Source: an uncultured Desulfobacterales bacterium (GTDB taxonomy: Bacteria > Desulfobacterota > Desulfobulbia > Desulfobulbales > Desulfocapsaceae). Taken from it: a stretch of DNA of 64,000 bases. The notes under the pieces are model-generated. The model worked only from the letters and a program-made list of their open reading frames with translations. It was not told where the DNA came from and ran no database searches. Location of the stretch: the NCBI GenBank assembly GCA_937915545.1, contig CALGIJ010000004.1:1-64000 (forward strand), read 5' to 3'. Shown piece after piece: positions 32,985 to 41,851 of this stretch; positions within the stretch are counted from its first letter, which is position 1; the number at the start of each line of letters is the position of its first letter. The translations under genes and the position numbers were made by a program.

Positions 32985-35468
32985 ATGCAGATCAACACCC
33001 TGTTCAAATACTGGACCTATCGCCTCTTCGCCCCCGGGGTGGTCTTGCGCCGCACCTATGAGGCGTTCCGTGAACTGCTCGTCCACGACAGCCGCTGCCA
33101 CGAGTTCATGGCCGACCTCGAGGCCCTCTATTATCAGGGGAAACGCGAAGATCTCTGCCGGGTTGCACTGCGCTACGGCCAGTTGGCGGCAAGTGTCGAG
33201 GGCATGGTGTCCGCCCTCGAGCGCATGGCACCCGGCTCCCACGTGACGCTGCGTGAGTACTTCCGCAAATTCGACTTTTACAGCCGCCTGCTGCTGGCGC
33301 CACCAACGCTCGACTTCGGTCCGCCGTTCACCCTGCCGCTCACCGACCCGCGGGCAACCAACCCTGCTCTGGTCGGCCATAAGGCAGCCAACCTCGCCGC
33401 CCTGTCCACCGCCCACAACCTGCCTGTGCCCGAGGGCTTCGTCATCACCGTCAACAGCTTCAACTATCTGCTCGAATACAACGACCTGCGCGGCAGCGTC
33501 ACCCGGCTGCTGGAACAGCTCGAGCCCGCCGACCCGCAGGCCGTTGAGAGTGCTTCGAGCCAGCTCTGCGCCATGATCCGCTCGGCCGAGCTGCCGCCGG
33601 CGGTGGGCGAGGCCATCCTCGCCGCCGTCGCGGAGACCTTCGCCGCGCAGGGGGGGGATGTCAACCTCATTGCGCGCAGCAGCGCCGTGGGCGAGGACGG
33701 CGAGAGCTCCTTCGCCGGCCAGTACGCCTCCATCGCCGATCTCAGTCGCGACACCCTCCTTGACGCCTACCGCGAGGTGCTGGCCAGCAAATACTTCCCC
33801 GAGGCGCTGGCCTACCGCATTCATACCGGCTTCGGCGACGAGGAAACCCCCATGGCGGTGCTGGTGATGGAGATGATCGACCCGGTGGCCAGCGGTGTCG
33901 TCTACACGGTGCGCCCGGACCGCAAGGACGAGCGGCGGCTCGGCATCCACACGGTCCCTGGCCGCGGCGAGGGCCTGGTCGGCGGCCGCCTCGTCGCGGA
34001 GGTCATCGAGGTCGACCGGCAGTCGCTGACCCTCTGCGTGCCGCAAGCTTATGGCGCGGGAGAGGACGGCATCGCCACCGGCATCCTCGATCTGCAGCAA
34101 GCATCCGAACTGGCCCGCCTCGCCCTGGGGATCGAAGCGCACTTCAACGCCCCGCAGGATATCGAGTGGGCGCTGACCTCCGAGGAAATTTTCCTCTTCC
34201 TGCAGAGCCGCCCCCTGGCCACCACCCCCGGCGGGGTGGCAACCATGCCGCGTGAGCCCCTGGCCGAGGAGACCGACTGCCAGGTGCTGCTGCGCGGCGG
34301 CAACGTGGCCGCCCCGGGTCACGCCTGCGGGCCCTTGTGGCTGGTCGACGGCGACCACCCCGTGGCAGGGGCGCCGCAGGGGGCCATCCTCGTCGTCACC
34401 GACACGCCTCCCTCCCTGGTGCAGCGGCTCAGCCGCATCGTCGGCGTGCTCGCCGAGAGCGGCAGCGTCGCCGGCCACTTCGCCACCGTCTGCCGCGAGT
34501 TCGGCGTACCGCTGCTGTGCGGCATCGGCAGGGCGGTGCGCGACCTGCCCCATGGCGAGGTGGTGACCCTGCTGGCCACCGAGGGCAAGGTCTGCCGGGG
34601 CGATGTGCTGCCAACGGCGCCACCCCTGCCCGCCTACCAGAGCCAGGCCCACCTGCCCTATTTCCAGCGTCTGCGCCGCCTCCTTGACGGCATCACCCCA
34701 CTGGCCCTCACCGACCCCCGCGCCGCCAATTTCACCCCCGAAGGCTGCCGCACCTTCCACGACATCATCCGCTTCTGCCATGAGCAGGCGGTGCGCATCA
34801 TGTTCTCCCTCGGCGACCGCCTCGGCAAGCCCGGCCGTAGCCGACGGCGCCTCATCACCAGCCTGCCCTTCGACATCTTCTTCGTCGATGTCGGCGGCGG
34901 GCTCAAAGATGGCGCCGCCGACGAGGCCACGGCGATCGACCACGTCGCCTCGCGTCCCTTCCTCCAGCTCTGGCGGGGCTTGACCCATCCCGATATCCAC
35001 TGGCACGAGCAGCCCGCCTTCGACTGGAAAAATTTCGGCGAAACGGTCCTCGCCGACGGCATCACCAGTGTTGATTCCCCGGAGTTCGCCAGTTATGCTG
35101 TGCTGGCTGGCGACTACGTCAACCTCATCATGCGCTTCGGCTACCACTTCACCCTGGTGGACGCGCTGTGCGGCGAGGACGAGGCCAGCAACTACTGCCA
35201 GTTCCGCTTCGCCGGCGGCGGGGCCGACCTCGCCGGCCGCCAGCTGCGGCTCGCCGCCATCGCCCGCGTCCTGCAGCAGGCCGGCTTCGAGGTCGAGACC
35301 CGCGGCGACCTGCTCGACGCACGGCTGCCGGCCTGCCCGGCGGAGCGCATGCAGGAACCGCTGGTGATCCTCGGCCGGCTGCTCGGGGCGACCCGGCTGA
35401 TGGACATGACCTTGGGCAGCGCGGACGAAGCGAGTCGCTGGATCGACGATTTTCTCTCCGCCACGTGA
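32985..35468 (+). CDS. PEP-synthase-like phosphotransferase, paralogue 1
   Basis: An 827-residue protein. Residues 1-105 are a helical N-terminal domain shared with the three paralogues at 41.9-50.1 kb. Residues 110-410 are a PPDK_N ATP-grasp domain: VGHKAANLAAL, ARSSAVGEDGESSFAGQ (about 230), DPVASGVVYT, and DIEWAL...LFLQSRPL. Residues 420-540 are the swivelling phosphohistidine domain, with SVAGHFATVCREFGVPLL placing the His near 498. The PEP/pyruvate-binding barrel of PpsA/PPDK is absent; instead there is a conserved unknown domain with CRTFHDIIRFCHEQAV (about 587) and YVNLIMRFGYHF. It should phosphorylate its own His from ATP and pass phosphate to an unknown acceptor. The ATG at 32985 has GGGAG upstream. 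A phosphatase gene follows after 11 nt. Confidence 0.88.
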   Translation: MQINTLFKYWTYRLFAPGVVLRRTYEAFRELLVHDSRCHEFMADLEALYYQGKREDLCRVALRYGQLAASVEGMVSALERMAPGSHVTLREYFRKFDFYSRLLLAPPTLDFGPPFTLPLTDPRATNPALVGHKAANLAALSTAHNLPVPEGFVITVNSFNYLLEYNDLRGSVTRLLEQLEPADPQAVESASSQLCAMIRSAELPPAVGEAILAAVAETFAAQGGDVNLIARSSAVGEDGESSFAGQYASIADLSRDTLLDAYREVLASKYFPEALAYRIHTGFGDEETPMAVLVMEMIDPVASGVVYTVRPDRKDERRLGIHTVPGRGEGLVGGRLVAEVIEVDRQSLTLCVPQAYGAGEDGIATGILDLQQASELARLALGIEAHFNAPQDIEWALTSEEIFLFLQSRPLATTPGGVATMPREPLAEETDCQVLLRGGNVAAPGHACGPLWLVDGDHPVAGAPQGAILVVTDTPPSLVQRLSRIVGVLAESGSVAGHFATVCREFGVPLLCGIGRAVRDLPHGEVVTLLATEGKVCRGDVLPTAPPLPAYQSQAHLPYFQRLRRLLDGITPLALTDPRAANFTPEGCRTFHDIIRFCHEQAVRIMFSLGDRLGKPGRSRRRLITSLPFDIFFVDVGGGLKDGAADEATAIDHVASRPFLQLWRGLTHPDIHWHEQPAFDWKNFGETVLADGITSVDSPEFASYAVLAGDYVNLIMRFGYHFTLVDALCGEDEASNYCQFRFAGGGADLAGRQLRLAAIARVLQQAGFEVETRGDLLDARLPACPAERMQEPLVILGRLLGATRLMDMTLGSADEASRWIDDFLSAT

Positions 35469-35479
35469 GGACGGACAAG

Positions 35480-36538
35480 ATGACCTACAGCATGACCTGG
35501 CTCACCAGCCAACTGGCCTGCGGCTCGGCGCCGATGTCCTTTGACGACCTGGACATCATCCGCGGGGAAGGCATCGACGCCATCGTCAACCTCTGCGGCG
35601 AATTCTGCGACCTGCACCAGATCGAGAAGGATTCCGGCTTCGAGGTCTATTACCTGCCCATTCCCGACGAATGCGCCCCCGACATGCAGCTCATGGAGGC
35701 GGCTCTGGACTGGCTCGACGAGGCCCTCTACCTGCGCAAGAAGGTGCTTGTCCACTGCCGCCACGGCCTCGGCCGCACCGGCACCTTCGTCTCCGCCTAC
35801 CTGTTGCGGCGCGGCTTCGGCCTGAAGATGACCGAGAAAAAGCTCAAGTCGATACGGATGAGCCCAGGCAGCTTCAGCCAGTGGCGGCTGTTACGCCGCT
35901 ATGAGAAGGAGGAGGGACTGCTCAAGCGGGCCGAGCCGCGCCTCGAAAACAGGGCAACGGTAGACCTGCAGCCCTTTTTGAGCGAATTCGACCGCCTGCT
36001 TGCCAGGGCCGAGGAGGCGGCGACCGCCGCCGGTCTCGACCCGCACCAGATCGATGTCGCCACCTGCTGCCACCGCCTCTTTTCCCTCGAACTCATCGAG
36101 GCGGTGCACCTTGGCCACTCGCTCAACCGCGAGCTGAGCCGCGAGGAGCGCAACCTCGCCATCCAGCGCGCTCTCGATGAGGGGCGCACGCTGCGCCTGA
36201 GGGCCGAAGCCGAGCATTGCGGCGTCGACGAGGCGGCGCTGCGGCTCGGCGCCGAGGGTGCCTTGAGCTGCCCGCTGCTTGAAGGCAATTCCTGTTCCAT
36301 CCTCCACCAGCGCCCGCTGTGCTGCCGCCAGGGCATCGACGCCGCCACCGCAGAGCGGCTGCAGGCCGCCATCGCCGCCCTCTCGCGGCAGGTCTTCCTC
36401 GCCCTGACCGGCGAGTTCTCCCCCAGCGCAGAGATGCGCTTTACCATCTTCGACACCGTCTCCGGCCGGTTCGTGCAGCAGTACTTCCAGATGATGCTCG
36501 CCAACCCGGCAAAAAGCCGCGCGCCCGCGCCACATTGA
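35480..36538 (+). CDS. Dual-specificity phosphatase fused to a YkgJ-like metal-binding domain
   Basis: A 352-residue fusion. The N-terminal 150 residues are a dual-specificity/tyrosine phosphatase-like domain with the P-loop VHCRHGLGRTGTF (HCxxGxxRT) near residue 93 and a general-acid loop candidate LPIPDECAPD. The C-terminal half resembles YkgJ-type zinc- or iron-chelating domains: CCHRLFSLEL, then CPLLEGNSCSILHQRPLCCR, providing at least six cysteines. It would dephosphorylate a phosphoprotein or phosphometabolite in the cytoplasm, perhaps under metal or redox control. It starts 11 nt after paralogue 1 of the dikinase-like family and is almost certainly co-expressed; GAGG precedes the ATG at 35480. 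Confidence 0.85.
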   Translation: MTYSMTWLTSQLACGSAPMSFDDLDIIRGEGIDAIVNLCGEFCDLHQIEKDSGFEVYYLPIPDECAPDMQLMEAALDWLDEALYLRKKVLVHCRHGLGRTGTFVSAYLLRRGFGLKMTEKKLKSIRMSPGSFSQWRLLRRYEKEEGLLKRAEPRLENRATVDLQPFLSEFDRLLARAEEAATAAGLDPHQIDVATCCHRLFSLELIEAVHLGHSLNRELSREERNLAIQRALDEGRTLRLRAEAEHCGVDEAALRLGAEGALSCPLLEGNSCSILHQRPLCCRQGIDAATAERLQAAIAALSRQVFLALTGEFSPSAEMRFTIFDTVSGRFVQQYFQMMLANPAKSRAPAPH

Positions 36539-36608
36539 GCGCTCACTCGGCACCATCGCCTCTTTCCTGAGAGCGGCACGAAACGCCCCGCCGCCACAAG
36601 ATGAAGGC

Positions 36609-37994
36609 TCACCCGCCGCGGGACTCGCTTTCCTCCCCCTCTCCACCAGCCCCCTGCAGGCGGTGCATCTTCAACTTGCGCCATAGAGTAGTGCGGGGAA
36701 TGCCGAGGATCTTCGCCGCCAGCCCCTTATTGTAGCCAGTATTCTCAAGCACTCTGCCGATATAGCGGCGCTCCATCTCTTCGAGACTCACCAGTCCCTT
36801 GCCTTCGATGGCGTCGAACTCGAGGTGCTGCAAGTCCCGGGGCAGATCAACCACCCCTACCACCTCGCCCTCGGTGAGGGCCACCGCCCGTTCGATGATG
36901 TTTTCCAACTCGCGGACATTCCCCGGATAGTGATAGGAGGAAAGAATCTGCATTGCCTGGGGAGAAACCGCCACCACCCGCTTGTGAAAGGCGAGGCTGT
37001 ATTTGTCGAGGAAATGCCTGACCAGCAGGGGGATATCCTCGCGGCGCTCGGCGAGTTGGGGCAGGACGATGGAGATGACGTTCAATCGGTAAAAGAGGTC
37101 TTCGCGAAAAGCCCCCGCCTCGACCTGGTGCTGCAGGTCCTTGTTGGTCGCCGCCACCAGCCGGATGTCGAGTTCTATCGGTTTGGTGCCGCCCACCCGC
37201 AGGATCTGCCGCTCCTGAATGACATGGAGCAGCTTAACCTGCATCGACAGGGGCATCTCGCCGATCTCATCAAGAAACACCGTGCCTCCCATGGCCGATT
37301 GCAGCAAGCCGACCTTGGTGGCCACCGCCCCGGTGAAAGCACCCCGCTCGTAGCCGAAAAGCTCGCTGCCGATGAGCTCGTCGGTAAACCCCCCGCAGTT
37401 GAAGACCACGAATGGAAACTCGCGCCGCGGGCTGAGCTGGTGGATCGCCTTGGCCACCAGGGCCTTGCCGGTGCCGCTGCCACCCTGGATGAGGACGTTG
37501 CAGTCGATGGGGGCGACCTTGTGGATGATGGCGAAGAGCTCCTTGATCGCCGGGCTGCCACCGATTATCGCCGTCAGGCCGGAATCGCCCTTGAGGGCCT
37601 CGCGCAGGCGGAGATTCTCGTGCCGTATGGTCACCTTGTCCTCGGCGCCGTGGGCAAGCAGGCGGATCTCGGCGAGGTTGAAGGGCTTCTGCACATAGTG
37701 GCTGGCGCCGCGCCGCATCGCCTCCACCGCCGTATCGACGCTGCCATGGCCGGTAATGATGATCACCTCGGCCTCGGCGTGCAAGCCTTTGATCCTCGAA
37801 AGAATCTCCAGCCCGTCGAGGTCGGGGAGGCGCATGTCGAGAAAGACGATGTCGAACGGCTGCTGCACCATACGTTCGAGAAACGACCGCCCCATGATGA
37901 AGGCCTCGACCTCGAAACCCTCCTTGGCCAGGGCCTGGCTGAGGCGGCGGCAGACGATTTCCTCATCGTCGACAATGGCCAGACGTAATTTCAT
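36609..37994 (-). CDS. Sigma-54-dependent response regulator (NtrC family)
   Basis: A 461-residue activator. The receiver domain (about 1-120) has DDEE, phosphoacceptor Asp in FLDMRLPDLDG, and Lys in YVQKPF. The AAA+ domain (about 140-375) has Walker A GGSGTGKALVAKAIH, the sigma-54-contacting loop ERGAFTGAVATK, and Walker B VFLDEIGEMP. The C-terminal Fis-type helix-turn-helix ends AAKILGIPRTTLWRKLK. The Walker A lysine is kept, but the usual GESGTGKE reads GGSGTGKA. The start at 37994 overlaps the kinase stop as ATGA; another ATG four codons upstream is possible. It pairs with the adjacent histidine kinase and is the likely activator of the -24/-12 promoter at 39652. Confidence 0.95.
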   Translation of the reverse strand: MKLRLAIVDDEEIVCRRLSQALAKEGFEVEAFIMGRSFLERMVQQPFDIVFLDMRLPDLDGLEILSRIKGLHAEAEVIIITGHGSVDTAVEAMRRGASHYVQKPFNLAEIRLLAHGAEDKVTIRHENLRLREALKGDSGLTAIIGGSPAIKELFAIIHKVAPIDCNVLIQGGSGTGKALVAKAIHQLSPRREFPFVVFNCGGFTDELIGSELFGYERGAFTGAVATKVGLLQSAMGGTVFLDEIGEMPLSMQVKLLHVIQERQILRVGGTKPIELDIRLVAATNKDLQHQVEAGAFREDLFYRLNVISIVLPQLAERREDIPLLVRHFLDKYSLAFHKRVVAVSPQAMQILSSYHYPGNVRELENIIERAVALTEGEVVGVVDLPRDLQHLEFDAIEGKGLVSLEEMERRYIGRVLENTGYNKGLAAKILGIPRTTLWRKLKMHRLQGAGGEGEESESRGG

Positions 37995-39484
37995 GATGCC
38001 GTCCATCCGTGGAAATCCTGGGAAATTTTGTCGGCGACGGCAACCGCCGGCAGGAGGACGACGAACCTCGCCCCGCGCCTCTCGTCGCCGCCGACCTCGA
38101 TCCGCCCCCCATGGCGCTTGATGATCGAGTAGCTGACCGCCAGTCCCAGCCCCGTGCCCTGGCCGACCTCCTTGGTGGTGAAGAAGGGCTCGAAGATCTT
38201 GTGCTGGATCTCCGCCGGGATACCGGGCCCGGAATCCTCGACAGCAAAACGCACAAAGCCCGGAGGCCCGCCGTCATCAACGTCGATGGCGATGGTCCCT
38301 CCCGGCGGCGTCACCTGCACGGCGTTCTGCAGCAGGTTGGTGAAGACCTGCTGCAGGTTGCCGAGGTTGCCGCGAATCATCGGCAGGTCGCGGGTGATGG
38401 AGGTCTCCAGCCGCACCCCGGCGAGCTTGACCTGGTTGCCGATGAGTTTGATCGAACTGGTGAGGATCTGCGCCGGGGCAAGGATGGTGAAGACCGGGTT
38501 CTCGGTGCGCGAAAAGTCGAGCAGATTCTTGACGATCTCCGCCGCCCGTTCCGCCTGGGCGATGATGTCCCTGATCATCTCGGCGGCGTCGCCGTCCATT
38601 GCCGCGCCGTATTCCTCGCAGTAACTCTCCGCCGTCAGGGCGATATTGTTGATGGGGTTGTTGAGTTCGTGGGCGATGCCGGCGGTGAAGGTGCCGATGG
38701 CGGCGATCTTCCTCGTCTGGATGAGGTCCTCCTGGTTGGTCTCCAGTTCCTGGGCCATGCGGTTGAAGGCATCGATCAGGCCGGCGATCTCTTCGAGGCG
38801 CACGCCATCGTAGCGAATGCGCCGGAAATCGCCCTGGCCCACCAACCTGGTGGTGTTCATGACCACATCGAGGGGCTTGAGCAACCCGTGCGATATCAGC
38901 AGCAGGACGACGACCATGACCAGGAGGAGAATGGCGAAAAAGGCGAAGGGCAGCAGGGATGTGCGCGACAGGGTGCGGTGGATGCGCTCGCGCTTGATCT
39001 TTCTGAAGCGGTCGGCGGTGTCGGTCAGGGTCTTGCCGAGATTGCGCAGGCCCTCCGGGCTGAGGCGCTCGTCTCCGCCGATCCGCTCGACCATGCCGCG
39101 GTAGTCGGCCAGGGTCTGGCGGAAACGTGCGAACTCCCCATCGCCGACCAGCATCGGCAGGTCCGCCGCCAGATCGCCGACCAGGTCATCGATCCGCTCG
39201 AGATATTCACGGCTTTCCCCGAGACTGCGGTGGTCGCCGTAGATGAGGTAATTCTTCTCGAAGCGACGCACCTCAAGGATGTTGTTGAGCAGGTCGTCAT
39301 AGCCCTCGCTGAGCAGCATACGCGTCTGCAGCATCGAAAGGTTCCACAGATTGAGCGCGGTAAGCGCGGTGAGCGACAGAAAGGCCACGGCAAAGATGAC
39401 GAAGATCTTGCCCTTGATCGAGCCGAAGCTGAACAGCTTGGAAATCTTCTCGGAGAGCTTGTCGACACCGATGCTGAGCCTCAT
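37991..39484 (-). CDS. Membrane histidine kinase
   Basis: A 497-residue sensor kinase. Two transmembrane helices (about 25-48 and 180-205) enclose a 130-residue helical periplasmic sensor of the four-helix type. A HAMP domain follows (HGLLKPLDVVMNTTRLVGQG), then the H-box GTFTAGIAHELNNPINNIAL (phospho-His), the N-box NLLQNAVQVTPPGG, and G boxes DSGPGIP and GQGTGLGLAVSYSII. Overlap of its stop with the regulator start makes them one operon. The start at 39484 is an ATG after a G-rich purine tract; a TTG eight codons earlier is less likely. It is divergent from the UspA-permease operon and presumably senses a periplasmic or membrane signal that controls it. Confidence 0.94.
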   Translation of the reverse strand: MRLSIGVDKLSEKISKLFSFGSIKGKIFVIFAVAFLSLTALTALNLWNLSMLQTRMLLSEGYDDLLNNILEVRRFEKNYLIYGDHRSLGESREYLERIDDLVGDLAADLPMLVGDGEFARFRQTLADYRGMVERIGGDERLSPEGLRNLGKTLTDTADRFRKIKRERIHRTLSRTSLLPFAFFAILLLVMVVVLLLISHGLLKPLDVVMNTTRLVGQGDFRRIRYDGVRLEEIAGLIDAFNRMAQELETNQEDLIQTRKIAAIGTFTAGIAHELNNPINNIALTAESYCEEYGAAMDGDAAEMIRDIIAQAERAAEIVKNLLDFSRTENPVFTILAPAQILTSSIKLIGNQVKLAGVRLETSITRDLPMIRGNLGNLQQVFTNLLQNAVQVTPPGGTIAIDVDDGGPPGFVRFAVEDSGPGIPAEIQHKIFEPFFTTKEVGQGTGLGLAVSYSIIKRHGGRIEVGGDERRGARFVVLLPAVAVADKISQDFHGWTAS

Positions 39485-39520
39485 CTTCCCCGCCCCCTCC
39501 CCGGCCAACGCCGGCGCTGA

Positions 39521-39578
39521 TGTTCATAATGAAACATGGACCACGCAAATATAGCGTGCTTTGTTTCATATTAAAACA
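39521..39578 (+). promoter_or_regulatory. Two dyad elements, probable enhancer sites
   Basis: Imperfect palindromes TGTTCATAATGAAACA (39521-39536) and TGTTTCATATTAAAACA (39562-39578) share a TGTT..CAT.AT..AAACA pattern. Their centres are about 41 bp apart (four helical turns) and about 80-125 bp upstream of the sigma-54 promoter, as expected for NtrC-type activator binding. Confidence 0.65.
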
Positions 39579-39650
39579 CGATTCTCTCCAGGCTCCAGCA
39601 CCCATCAAGTTATCATATCGATATACTTATATATTTAATGAGGTTGTGAG

Positions 39651-39667
39651 CTGGCACCATCCTTGCT
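39651..39667 (+). promoter_or_regulatory. Sigma-54 (-24/-12) promoter
   Basis: CTGGCACCATCCTTGCT matches the consensus YTGGCACGNNNNTTGCW at all but one position. It lies 24 nt upstream of the UspA start codon and faces the operon of UspA, permease and dikinase-like genes. Confidence 0.88.
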
Positions 39668-39691
39668 CAAAAGGGACAAACAAGGAGACCC

Positions 39692-40102
39692 ATGGAAAAA
39701 GTACTCGCGGCCATAGATGGCAGACAAGGCGGCCGGGAAGCCCTTTCCCACGCCATCTCCCTCGCCCAGCGCATGGCAGTGCAGCTGCACATCCTCCTCG
39801 TCGTCGCCGGGGGGGGGTCGGCGCCGCCTGGAGGCACCGAGGAGATGGTGCGCCATATCGAACTGATCAAGGCATCGGCCCAGGCCGATGGCATACCGTT
39901 CCAATTTTTTATTGCCGAAGGCAACTTCGAAGAGGAGGTGATCAACGTTATCAACGAAAACGGAATCACCCTGCTGGTGATCGAGGAGGGGCAGGGCGAA
40001 AACGCGCGGCCAGCGCAGCGCGGCCTGGCATCCTGGCGCACCTTGCGCCACAGGATCGCCTGCCGAATCGACGTCGTTGCCCCCAAGAAGACACTTTCCT
40101 AA
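39692..40102 (+). CDS. UspA-like universal stress protein
   Basis: A 136-residue alpha/beta protein of the Usp fold: it begins KVLAAIDGRQGGREALSHAI, with the nucleotide-binding Asp near residue 9 and a central ENGITLLVIEEG strand. The usual C-terminal GSxxxxV nucleotide-binding motif is not clear (the segment reads RGLASWRTLRHRIACRIDVV), so ATP binding is doubtful. AGGAG lies upstream of the ATG. It is the first gene behind the sigma-54 promoter, followed after 18 nt by a TauE/SafE permease. UspA genes often accompany transporters, where they may modulate activity. Confidence 0.82.
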   Translation: MEKVLAAIDGRQGGREALSHAISLAQRMAVQLHILLVVAGGGSAPPGGTEEMVRHIELIKASAQADGIPFQFFIAEGNFEEEVINVINENGITLLVIEEGQGENARPAQRGLASWRTLRHRIACRIDVVAPKKTLS

Positions 40103-40120
40103 ACATTACGAGAGGATCGC

Positions 40121-41056
40121 ATGAGCTTGACCATGAATTTGTATCTCCCCATCGCCGGCAATAGTGTCAACTGCCTGGCCATCTTCGGCCTGGGCGGGGC
40201 GGTGGGTCTTTTATCCGGTATCTTCGGTGTCGGCGGCGGCTTCCTGATGACCCCGCTGCTGATGATGATGGGCATCCCGCCAACCGTCGCCGCCTCATCG
40301 GACTCCAACCAGATCGTCGGTGCCTCGACCTCGGGGACGCTGGCCCATTTCCGCCTCGGCAACGTCGATATCAAGATGGGCCTGCTTCTGCTGGTCGGCG
40401 GCATCGTCGGCGGCAGCCTCGGGGTGCAGATCATCAAGGTGCTGCGCCAGATGGGCAACGCCGACTTCCTCATCAGCGTCACCTATGTGCTGATGCTGGC
40501 CATCGTCGGCGGCTACATGTTCTTCGAGAGCCTGCAGGCGATGAAAAGTTCGTCGCGCCCCAACACCGCGGCGACCCCGCGGCGGGAATCGATCTATGCC
40601 AAAGTGGTGCGCAGCCTGCCCTTGCAGGCCGAATTCAAACGCTCGGGCATCCGCCTGTCGCTGTTCATGCCCCTTGTTCTCGGCACCCTGGTCGGCGTGC
40701 TCGCCGCCATCATGGGTGTCGGCGGCGGGTTCATCATGGTCCCGGTCATGGTCTACCTGCTGCGCATGCCGATGCATGTCGTGGTCGGCACCAGCCTCTT
40801 CCAGATCCTCTTCACCTGCGTCAACGTCACCATCATGCAGGCAACCGAGAATCACACCGTCGACTTCATCCTCGCCCTGCTGTTGCTCATCGGCTCCGCC
40901 CTCGGCGCGCAGATCGGCGCCAAGGTGGGCAAGAAACTCGGCGGGGAGCAGCTGAAGATCCTCCTCGCCTCCCTGGTTCTCGTCGTCATGTTCAAGATGC
41001 TCTACGACCTGCTGGTCAGGCCGGAAGTGTTGCTGGCCACCATGGGAGGACACTGA
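40121..41056 (+). CDS. TauE/SafE-family anion permease
   Basis: A 311-residue inner-membrane protein with eight or nine helices in two halves. Each half carries the family motif: GLLSGIFGVGGGFLMTPLL near residue 30 and GVLAAIMGVGGGFIMVPVMV near residue 195. TauE/SafE proteins export sulfite, sulfoacetate or related organic/sulfur anions. The gene is second in the sigma-54 operon and ends 1 nt before the TIGR02186-like gene; this pair recurs in other proteobacteria. In a sulfur-metabolising anaerobe, sulfite or a sulfonate would be a plausible substrate, but nothing in the sequence fixes it. Confidence 0.92.
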   Translation: MSLTMNLYLPIAGNSVNCLAIFGLGGAVGLLSGIFGVGGGFLMTPLLMMMGIPPTVAASSDSNQIVGASTSGTLAHFRLGNVDIKMGLLLLVGGIVGGSLGVQIIKVLRQMGNADFLISVTYVLMLAIVGGYMFFESLQAMKSSSRPNTAATPRRESIYAKVVRSLPLQAEFKRSGIRLSLFMPLVLGTLVGVLAAIMGVGGGFIMVPVMVYLLRMPMHVVVGTSLFQILFTCVNVTIMQATENHTVDFILALLLLIGSALGAQIGAKVGKKLGGEQLKILLASLVLVVMFKMLYDLLVRPEVLLATMGGH

Positions 41057-41057
41057 T

Positions 41058-41834
41058 ATGATCGGTAATTTCTCGCGCCGGCTGGCCGTCGCACTCTTCC
41101 TCTTCGCCGTCCTCGTCATCGCCCCGGTGGCGCGCGCCGAGGCCGTCTCCAACATCGTCGCCACCCCCGCGACCATCGACATCGGCGCGCAGTACGATGG
41201 TACCACCCTGCAGGTGAGCGGTACGATCCCCTCCGGCAGCGAGGTCATCGTGCGCTTCAGCGGCGAGCCGGCGACGCTGCACCTCCGCGAAAAGGGCAAG
41301 GTCTTCGGCATGTTATGGATGAACGTCGGCAAGGTCAGCCTGAGCCGCGTGCCGAGTGTCTGTCTCATCGACTCCTCCTCCGATCTCGCCAGACAAGGCG
41401 AGGGCGCCATGCCCTATCGCCTGCAGGGGCTGCGCCACACCATCACCGTCGATGAGCATACCGGCTCCACCGGGATCGATGTCATCGACGAGCTGCTGCT
41501 CCTCAAGCGCCAGGCCGGTCTCTACGCCGAGAACAGCGGCGGGGTGCAGCTGCAGCCCGAGGGCGTGGGCGGGCGTGGCTTCAAAACCTCCTTGCATATT
41601 CCCTCGGCCCTGCCTCCAGGCAACTACCACGTCGAGGCCATCGCCCTCAGGGACGGGGCCGTGGTCGGCAAGGCGACTGCGCCGGTCAAGGCCTCCCTCG
41701 CCGGGTTTCCGCTCTGGCTGAGCCAGCTCGCCTTCAAACACTCGCTGCTCTACGGCGTGCTGGCCACCCTCATCGCCATCGCCAGCGGCCTGCTCATCGG
41801 CTTCATCTTTCAGAGCCGGGGCGGCGCCCATTAA
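41058..41834 (+). CDS. TIGR02186-like membrane-anchored periplasmic protein
   Basis: A 258-residue protein. A signal segment (about 8-28) is followed by a beta-rich periplasmic domain: ATIDIGAQYDGTTLQVSGTI, then EKGKVFGMLWMNVGKVSLSR. These match the pattern of the TIGR02186 / Alph_Pro_TM family (strand pairs around a G.W.N motif followed by vPs). One C-terminal transmembrane helix (about 230-252, GVLATLIAIASGLLIGFIF) anchors it. Family members are usually encoded beside TauE/SafE permeases, as here (1-nt spacing), so it is probably an accessory subunit of the exporter. Biochemical function unknown. Confidence 0.82.
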   Translation: MIGNFSRRLAVALFLFAVLVIAPVARAEAVSNIVATPATIDIGAQYDGTTLQVSGTIPSGSEVIVRFSGEPATLHLREKGKVFGMLWMNVGKVSLSRVPSVCLIDSSSDLARQGEGAMPYRLQGLRHTITVDEHTGSTGIDVIDELLLLKRQAGLYAENSGGVQLQPEGVGGRGFKTSLHIPSALPPGNYHVEAIALRDGAVVGKATAPVKASLAGFPLWLSQLAFKHSLLYGVLATLIAIASGLLIGFIFQSRGGAH

Positions 41835-41851
41835 CCCTGGGGACGGCTGGC

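Noticed and set aside
32874..35147. A 757-codon minus-strand frame
   Set aside because: It is antisense to dikinase-like paralogue 1 and lacks motifs; long antisense frames are expected at this GC content.
32985..35468. Genuine phosphoenolpyruvate synthase
   Set aside because: The C-terminal PEP/pyruvate-binding barrel and its catalytic motifs are absent; an unrelated conserved domain takes its place in all four paralogues.
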